A stretch of 64,000 bases of DNA from NCBI GenBank assembly GCA_002105175.1, contig MCGE01000021.1, forward strand, positions 496,001 through 560,000, in the 5' to 3' direction. The position numbers were made by a program, and so were the translations under genes. Shown here piece after piece: positions 57,346 to 64,000 of the stretch. The first letter of the stretch is position 1. Each line of letters starts with the position of its first letter. This DNA is from Absidia repens. Lineage: Eukaryota; Mucoromycota; Mucoromycetes; Mucorales; Cunninghamellaceae. Under the pieces are notes generated by a model that was not told the DNA's origin, made no database searches, and was given only the letters and a program-made list of their open reading frames with translations.

Positions 57346-57784
57346 TGTGAAATTTCAAAAATGGGAGGGGGGGGAGGAGTGGTGGTTTTTCCGAAGAAAA
57401 TTTTCGGATTGAGGTGGTAAGATCTGCTCAAGTGAAAAAAGTATTATACTATATGTAAAATAACGTGGTACAAAAAATAGTATTGGTGAATGTCATGCTT
57501 GCTCTTGAAACGAGAAAAATAATGTTCTCACAGTACACGCAGTCGTACTCACCGGTTTCGTTACCTCCAACGCTCTTTACCGGCCAATGATACCCATCAT
57601 CACCTAGTTCCTTCGCTTAGTGCTTCCCTTTTACCTCCATTATGCCTGGACGCCACTGCCGACCAAACCATCGCATCTCCTTTTTTCCTGTCCTGCCAAG
57701 TTAGCTTTTTGGTAATTTTTCCTATTCAAATTCTTTACATGCTCTAGTAATCCAGGTGCCATTGCTTTCATCTGTGCCAATATC

Positions 57785-58039
57785 ATGACTTCTATTAGCT
57801 TCCCCCCTCTGCGTTCTCCTTCGCCTGTTCCTCTTAAGGATTACAAAAACTTTACGGCTGCACGTCTTCCGTCTGGCAAGCACATTAGCGTTTTGCCTTT
57901 GACCAACACCATGTCTCCCCCTCCGCCCTCCAACAGTCCACATACCGTCGTCTCCTCACCCTCGTTCAACAGCAAGCTCTTCCCACATCCCCTCTCTTAT
58001 ACGAAAGGCTCTGACTCTTGTCATTCCTTCTTAGTATAA
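57785..58039 (+). CDS. Possible short Ser/Pro-rich ORF
   Basis: 84 codons from an ATG at 57785, open upstream to about 57733. Contains PLRSPSPVPLKDYKNFTAAR and SPPPPSNSPHTVVSSPSFNS. It could be a fragment of a retrotransposon gag or a disordered protein. No motif, signal or paralogue supports it. Confidence 0.25.
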   Translation: MTSISFPPLRSPSPVPLKDYKNFTAARLPSGKHISVLPLTNTMSPPPPSNSPHTVVSSPSFNSKLFPHPLSYTKGSDSCHSFLV

Positions 58040-58314
58040 CTTAGTTATTTTAGCTCCTATAGAGTCCTTTATTGGCTACCTGTTTTTATCTTTTATATAT
58101 CTATACACCAATACGTATAAATTTGAGACCCTGCGTCACCTTATATATATATATATATATAAAAAAGGTTCCTGGAATTGAAGGTCCCCTTCGTTAATAA
58201 AAAATAAAAATATCAGGGCTTGTTTCAACATCTGATGGCTCTCAAATTTGGAAATCTCAGACAATATCTATATCTATATATATTTCCTTCCAGATCAACG
58301 ACATCGGTAACTTC

Positions 58315-58720
58315 AATGGTTATCACGGATTAGTGGTTAGAAAGTGAATTAGAGGCATTTTGAAAAATGCAATGCAAATGTCATGGGGGAATCCTTCCCT
58401 TTTGGATCTAGGATTTCGGACCAGTCTTTAAACTTGTGTATAGTGTTATTGAATCATCATTAGTTTAGTTTAGTGTTACTTATATAGTTCTATATCTCTA
58501 TATGAATAATACATGCCTTGTCTTTTGTTTGATCATTAGTGATTGTTTCTCATACATTTAGATTGACTTCTTTACCATTAGCATCTGTCTCTCGCACGTT
58601 TAATGTGTCGTTTACAGTAGATCCATTTTTACTACCCGCCCTTTTGCCCCTTTAGATTAGCATTGACTACCCTTGTTTACGTTTGTTTTCACTGTAATAA
58701 AGCATGTTCTTTTTATTTTT
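58315..58720 (+). repeat. Dispersed repeat R, copy 9
   Basis: Contains CGGATTAGTGGTTAGAAAGT, TGTCATGGGGGAATCC, CTTTTGGATCTAGGATTTCG, TTTAGTTTAGTGTTAC, CCCCTTTAGATTAGCATTGA and a 3' CTGTAATAAAGCATGTTC. Same order as copy 6 with about 65-75 percent identity by eye. Confidence 0.7.
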
Positions 58721-59039
58721 AACCACTGACTGCAATCTATCCACCAGCTAAACTCATATATCATTCCAATCAGTTATTGCTCCTCCCACCCCTTGTATGT
58801 ATTTGATACCTTCACTTTGAGATACAAGTCAAACTGAAGTGTTTATTGTTTTTTTATTCCGTTCTGAAAATTCAGGGGAAAAGATTTTAAGTTTCGATGA
58901 GACCCTATCAAAATCGCCCCTCGCTCTGAATCATATCATAGATAGCATAATAAAAAAAAAAAAAAAAACTGAATCAAAAGAAGAGTGTTTTATTGAAATA
59001 AATGTATTTAATGTATACAGTATATACAAAAACGACTAT

Positions 59040-60140
59040 CTATACTAAGATAAACTATGTAATACAAAATGATTTTCTAATCCAGCAAATTTGCTTGCCT
59101 TGCTGGTGTTTGTTGTTGTTGCTACATTCCATCATTGTGCTGCTGTTACTGCTAGTCGTAACTTGTCAATGGTCATTTGATCCAAGTTCATTACATCAGA
59201 GGGAGCGATATCTGAAGATGCTTTCGGAAAGTCAGATGACTTGATGAGGGAGCAATTGATGAAGCTGATCGACGTCAGCCGATGAGCGTTTTGTACCGGC
59301 TTGTGAGGAACCCCCCCCGCCTCCCGGCCGCCGATGTCGATCTGACGATTTGTTTCTGCAAATTGACCATCTCGAGATGAGGAAGACAAAGCACCATGGG
59401 CTTCTAAAGTAGAATCCGAATAGCTGCCACCATTGAGATCGAGACCCCCCCCCTTCCGGTTGAGGAATGCCACTTGAAAAAACGAACCCAGCAGGTCACC
59501 GGTTATCGAACAACTACCAGGTTCAGGGTTGGAAGCAAATAAGGTCAAGTGCGGTAACGGGGAAAGAGGGCAAAAAAGTAATTGTCGACAATGCCAGAGT
59601 CCGCAACGCCATCAACCCGATATACGATAATAAAAGCGAAAAGCCGAGCGCCAGTCCAGTGCTTGCCAGTTCATTTCAGTTCTCGTATGAGCCATGCCAT
59701 TTTCCATGCTATTGTGCGTCTGCTACATGAGTCAGGAATCGGTTTAAAAGTCATATTGTTTGCCAGCTTTGGTGCTCATCATAACATAGGATTGAGGACG
59801 GGTATAGAATTGTTGATTGACCAAGTATACAATGATCACGAAGAGCACTTTGCTCGACGAGAAGGTGGGCAATAGTCGATATGATTCCTGTTGGGAATTG
59901 TCGAAGACGAGGCGTGATAAAAATCCTGCCTTCAGGTTGGTAATCAACTATGATGCTAGTTTAATCGGGTGTTTCTTGGACATGGCAATTGCTACCTTCA
60001 AAATCTACTACAGAAAAGAATAAAATCGTCAGTTTCCGTTGCCTTCGTTTGCCTGTGTATACTTTTTGTCTTTACCTAGATCGCTTGCTTCCCGTTGATC
60101 ATTTGCATCAGAGACAGTCCCTAAGCAAACAATAAGTTTC
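59040..60140. other. Region with overlapping decayed open frames
   Basis: Higher GC than its surroundings and several overlapping open frames on both strands (minus 59548-59132 with NLDQMTIDKLRLAV at its end; plus 59582-60023 with ESGIGLKVILFASFGAHHNI and FRLVINYDASLIGC in different frames). It looks like the remains of one gene broken by frameshifts, strand uncertain. No family recognised. Confidence 0.35.
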
Positions 60141-60189
60141 TTGATTTGACTCTAGTAACCAGTGTACAAAGTAAAGGGGGAAATGTAAA

Positions 60190-60410
60190 GTCAGCTGTAA
60201 AAGCCCGTATCAATATCGTCACGATTTTTATACATACACTTACGCGTTTGCGACTCCGACGAAGGAACCGTTGCGGTTGGCTTGTTGTTCTTCGTCAAAG
60301 GTATGGCGGAAGTAATGCTGCTATCTGTCAATCGTTTGTTTTCTTGCTGGGGTCTTGTGGTCATTACGTATACCAATAAATAACAGAGAGAAAGAGAGTT
60401 TGTTACGTAA
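60190..60410 (+). repeat. Inverted pair member with 54090-54300
   Basis: See the entry at 54090. Located immediately left of the inverted secreted-gene unit C, whereas its partner is right of unit B, so the pair plus units B and C form a large inverted arrangement. Confidence 0.65.
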
Positions 60411-60514
60411 AATAAAAATGAAGAAAAAAAAGGGGGAAATAGTGTAATATTCAAAGACAGGTCGGCGACTGAAGCCAATTTAGTGCTGGTATGCAATGCC
60501 CGTCAAACACGGAA

Positions 60515-62104
60515 TAAAAAAAAATATATTTGAGAGCTCAGTAATTTTTTCTGGTCCCTGTTATACAATGTCTTCATGCCGTCGATGACTTTCATACATA
60601 CAGTATATCCTTGAATGAATTCATACATAAAAAGTGCAAGGTGTTTGATAATATGATACGAAGACAAGAGTCGATCCAGCAGTCCGCGTTCGACAAGCAA
60701 ATACAAAAAATATGGCCAAAGAGCTTTATAAATGGTACGTTTATGGAAGAAAGGAAAAGAATGGCGGTTGGATCTGCAATGCTGTCCAACCCCATACACA
60801 GGGAAGTTTTAAGAAACTTACAAAAAGAAAAACCAAGTAAGAAAAGAGATGAAAAGGGGTAGGGGGAGGTCTCACTATATGCACATAGGTCTCCATCTAT
60901 TGAAACTGCGCTCATGATCTTATCTATTCCAATTTAAGCTCTGATGATCAAATCGTTTTTTTACTTGAAATGAAGGGGTCGACGATGACCTATAAGATAA
61001 ACTTACACGAGTAAAGTTAACTATTTGGATGATTCAGTGGGTATTATGATTGTCATGATCAGCTCTCCTACCGTCCCCCCCCACAAAAAAAAAGACAAGC
61101 TAGACTTGCGATATACTAAATTTATCATGGTATACTGTAAGGGTATAAAGCTTCTCCCAGTCGTTTATGTTTTTTGTATGTGTATCATTGAATGAATATG
61201 ATGGAAGCTGTGCTCTACCATGAAATAAAATGAACAGGCATTTATATCGAGTGAGGGGTGGATAGATTCATCAGGGAAAGAAAAATGGGACACCATATAA
61301 TTTAATTGCCGCTGCTGTTCATTTCAAAATAGAGGCAATGCAAGGAGAGAGAATCTTTGTGACAATAACGCATAAGAATGGTTCTCTTTTTTTTTTCAAG
61401 AAAAAAAAAGTCCAAATCTCGCGCTGCAATGTAAATCCAGTGTGGGCAGCAAAATATATAATTTTTATTTTATATGTTATTCTAACAAGCGCTCTATAGA
61501 ATTGAATATTTTCAATAAAAGAGAGAGAGAGGTAGGTGCTATTTACTGATTTCTTGTAATATTAAAAACTACTAGCAATGATTATATCACACCGCCAGGT
61601 ACACCACTTAATAAACTTTCGCCAAGAAGTCCACTACCTCCTAGCCCTTGCGGAGCACCTATGCCCGTGCCCAGTAGACCATTCGAGGAACTTCCCGTAG
61701 GAGGAGAACCAGCAGGACTAGGACCATCAATACCAGAACTAACAGGATCAGAATTACCAGTTGGAGAAACTCCAGAAGGAGGTACAGGAGGTCCGTCTTG
61801 CATTACCCCCGCTTGAGTATTGGTCGAGCACATCCCGCCAACGCCTGGTGTACAACCGTTTGGCATCGTTTGTAATTTGGATACGTCTGAAGGATCCTTG
61901 CTGGCGGGATGATTATCATCACTGCCATGATGTTTGGAAGAACGAGTGTCCAAGGGAGCACCATGAACCATCACCATCGCCGAAAAGGCTGTTAATAAAA
62001 TTAAAAAAGAACAAGTTTGCACCATGGCGGAATTGTGGTATAATATAATAGGTAAACAGACGTTTGAATGAAAATAAATTAATGGGAAAAGATGCAGTTT
62101 ATAT

Positions 62105-62145
<41 letters not shown>

Positions 62146-62528
62146 TCAAATAGTACTTTCTAGGGAGTGAATGGCCATTGTATCGTGCGGGTTGTCAATC
62201 AAGGGTGAGGGGAAATGGAAAGATGGAATTGCATGACATTTGAAGAAAGAAGGATTTGCATTTTAAAAGTCAATAACAAAAGATAAAACTAGGAAGAGGG
62301 TCACGTAAAAAAAACCATCTCCTATTTGAGTATGATAGAAGACCATCCAAAGGCGTTTTTTTTCTTTTGTTTTTTTTTTTTTTTTTTTTTGGAGGAGCGG
62401 GGTGCATGATGCTATGATGATCGCAGTAACTAAATGACGGATACTTGCGGTTAATGCACAAAATGGGGGAGGGAGTCAAATACTTTCAAATAATCGCATT
62501 TTTTTTAGGGTTATCTTAAATGTCTCCT

Positions 62529-62561
<33 letters not shown>

Positions 62562-62815
62562 GAATACCTACATCATTTTTGAAATATCTGCCTAGGTTCT
62601 TTACTTGTTATAATTCAATTAAGACAATGTGTACCAGAGAAGAAAAAAAAAAAAAAAACGACGTATCTTACTTTTTTTTTGTTCCTACAAGTTGCTATGT
62701 CACTTCAGGAAAGTTATCATAAAATAGTTGATGAGCTGGCACGTCAAACCAGCCGACCTAAATCGTGCATTCATTGCGGCATTCATATTTTTCAGCCAAT
62801 TCAATTTTTGTGCCT
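60515..62815 (-). repeat. 2.3-kb secreted-gene unit, copy C (inverted)
   Basis: Inverted relative to copies A and B. Begins with the common end (ATATATT then TGAGAGCTC) and runs through the gene at 61582-62025 to the left-end block ATCATAAAATAGTTGATGAG then CTGGCACGTCAAACCAGCCG, which matches copy A at about 48460-48530. Contains T38 (62107-62144), T24 and T25 runs where copies A and B have shorter ones. Confidence 0.85.
61582..62025 (-). CDS. Secreted Gly/Ser/Pro-rich protein, unit copy C
   Basis: ORF of 147 residues from the ATG at 62025. Same signal peptide as the A and B copies with Pro4 changed to Thr (MVQTCSFLILLTAFSAMVMV), same NGCTPGVGGMC cysteine pair, then a shorter tail: the segment between GSSSNG and LLGTGIG is deleted in frame and the ending is GVPGGVI. 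Three copies with different tails and all open is more than expected if the unit were simply decaying, and suggests the protein is used. Confidence 0.75.
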   Translation of the reverse strand: MVQTCSFLILLTAFSAMVMVHGAPLDTRSSKHHGSDDNHPASKDPSDVSKLQTMPNGCTPGVGGMCSTNTQAGVMQDGPPVPPSGVSPTGNSDPVSSGIDGPSPAGSPPTGSSSNGLLGTGIGAPQGLGGSGLLGESLLSGVPGGVI

Positions 62816-63387
62816 TAAACATAAAATTCTGTATATTCGTTATATATACGTATTTCACACATGGTATGCTATGCTGAAATGAAGGATTGGGGATGTCAAG
62901 ATAAATACACATTAATGTGAATGTGGACAACTTGAACAAGACTGACCACCGCATCGTTATCGAACACTATCATTTTCTCTACAACTGTGAATTATTCTGG
63001 AATATTTTGAAAAAATTCAAGGAAATTGTTTGGAGGGACAAGCCTACTACCGTCACGGTATTTCTTTCAGCAAAACAAAAAAAAAAAAAAAAAAAAGACG
63101 GATTCCCATTTACAGTAATAGACTTATACTTTTCGATTAACATTTTTAGTAGAAAAAAATTCGATTACTATATTGACCTTAAAGGAGCTTGGGAAGAAAT
63201 AGCAACAATGATTGAAAATGTCCTCCCTCCAAGAACTGATCGCAACGCCAAGCTAATGAAGAGTCTCCATGGCACTATTCTATTTTCAAGAGGCTGTCCT
63301 AATCCAATGGCATCCAATATTGTCTGTTTGTTTTCCCACAATAAAACGACTTTTCGACGTTTACAGCATTTTTTTCACGCCACTTGA
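62679..63387 (+). pseudogene. Unrecognised broken coding region overlapping the unit C end
   Basis: Two open blocks on the plus strand. The first (62697-62882) reads MSLQESYHKIVDELARQTSR, PKSCIHCGIHIFQP and on to a TGA; the second (62917-63387, another frame) reads NKTDHRIVIEHYHFLYNCEL, FWNILKKFKEIVWRDKPTTV, an A18 run, then NVLPPRTDRNAKLMKSLHGT and CPNPMASNIVCLFSHNKTTF. The composition is protein-like and may represent one gene with a frameshift or intron around 62880-62915. The first block's DNA is also present beside unit A (48460-48530). I do not recognise the family; a transposon-derived protein is one option. Confidence 0.35.
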
Positions 63388-63920
63388 TGACAAGGTTTTT
63401 GGTCTTTGAAATTTTTGGCTTTTAGATATTCCCATATCGAATCCAGCATGTTCCCTTAGTGTCATTCCTTTTTTTTCTTTCCGGATGTACCCACATTGTC
63501 TCTTTCTCGGCCAATGCCAACATTCCCATCCACTTGCTATCATATTCTGACTATCGTATAGTATCAAGACCTTTTCCTTCTCCTGTCATTCCCACCAAAA
63601 GAAAAAAATGATTGAAAAATATTATCAAAGAAGCAGTCTATTTTATTGAATTGTATATCATAACAAATAGTAAATAGTATCAAGTAGAAGCAAAGTAGCA
63701 TGACTAAACTATATCCAATCCACCAAGGCAAGGATAGAGTAAGCGAATGATCCAAATGAGTACAATCGTGTCATTGAGTTGTAAAGATGTGTTTCCAATA
63801 AAATATGTTTTATAGACATTTGATCCATAAAAATCTACCAAGTTCGTTGTTGACACCCCCTCCCTTCTTTTTCAATCAAGAGCCGCAAAAAAAAAAAAAG
63901 AGAAAAGAAGAGAGAAAAAA
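63388..63920. other. Intergenic region
   Basis: AT-rich with no supportable gene; a possible AATAAAATAG poly(A) signal on the minus strand near 63640 could serve the partial gene at the right edge. Confidence 0.4.
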
Positions 63921-64000
63921 TCAACTTTGTTGCATCACCGTTGTCATTGTAAAACTAGTGCTAGTCGTCGTCGTTGTCGTCGTCGTTGTTGTTGTTGCAG
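63921..64000 (-). CDS. Possible C-terminal end of a Thr-rich protein (partial)
   Basis: At the right edge a minus-strand frame reads a run of Thr then STSFTMTTVMQQS and stops at 63921. Other frames of the same trinucleotide-like repeat are open as well, so the assignment is weak. Confidence 0.25.
   Translation of the reverse strand, partial: ATTTTTTTTTTTSTSFTMTTVMQQS

Noticed and set aside
1..64000. CRISPR arrays, rRNA genes or bacterial operons
   Set aside because: Spliceosomal introns throughout, no regularly spaced direct repeats, and no rRNA-like sequence; the window is eukaryotic nuclear DNA.

Overview
The window looks like nuclear DNA of an early-diverging fungus, most likely Mucoromycota (Mucorales). 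Supporting signs are intron-rich genes with short introns packed with poly(A)/poly(T), Gln/Asn-rich proteins, an RNase T2 closest in layout to Rhizopus RNase Rh, a fungal-type RIT1, and a long DDE transposase of a type I associate with Mucoromycota. Species cannot be fixed from the sequence alone.

Layout. The left part (1-22.5 kb) is a gene-dense housekeeping block: a partial gene end, a small secreted 4-Cys protein, a zinc alcohol dehydrogenase, TRAPPC12, an RNase T2 homologue with a damaged active site, a DENND11/LCHN-type DENN protein, a probable mitochondrial protein, MED31, a two-RRM (Hrp1-like) protein, RIT1 and a low-complexity protein. Splice junctions were placed by hand so that reading phase is kept across every intron. 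The right part (22.5-64 kb) is gene-poor, AT-rich and full of repeats. It holds a complete piggyBac element (TTAA ends), a complete DDE/TA-type element with 28-bp terminal repeats, a dispersed repeat family called R here (at least nine copies), a 2.3-kb unit present three times that carries a secreted-protein gene, an F-box/LRR gene, several more small secreted proteins, and many broken gene pieces.

Themes. (1) Secreted proteins cluster in the repeat-rich part: at least seven predicted secreted ORFs, including the three copies borne by the 2.3-kb unit. (2) Two intact genes and one broken one share a 4-cysteine pattern (C-X21-C-X7-C-X31-C in the two intact ones) that I cannot place in a named family. 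(3) The RNase T2 homologue has replaced three of the five RNase Rh active-site residues. (4) Several otherwise good coding regions (ADH, DENND11, both transposases, aldo-keto reductase) are each broken by single-base losses in homopolymer runs. This points to sequencing or assembly indels as much as to true decay, and it should be settled before calling any of them a pseudogene.

Limits: functions are assigned by recognising motifs, with no database search. Repeat boundaries are approximate, within tens of bases.
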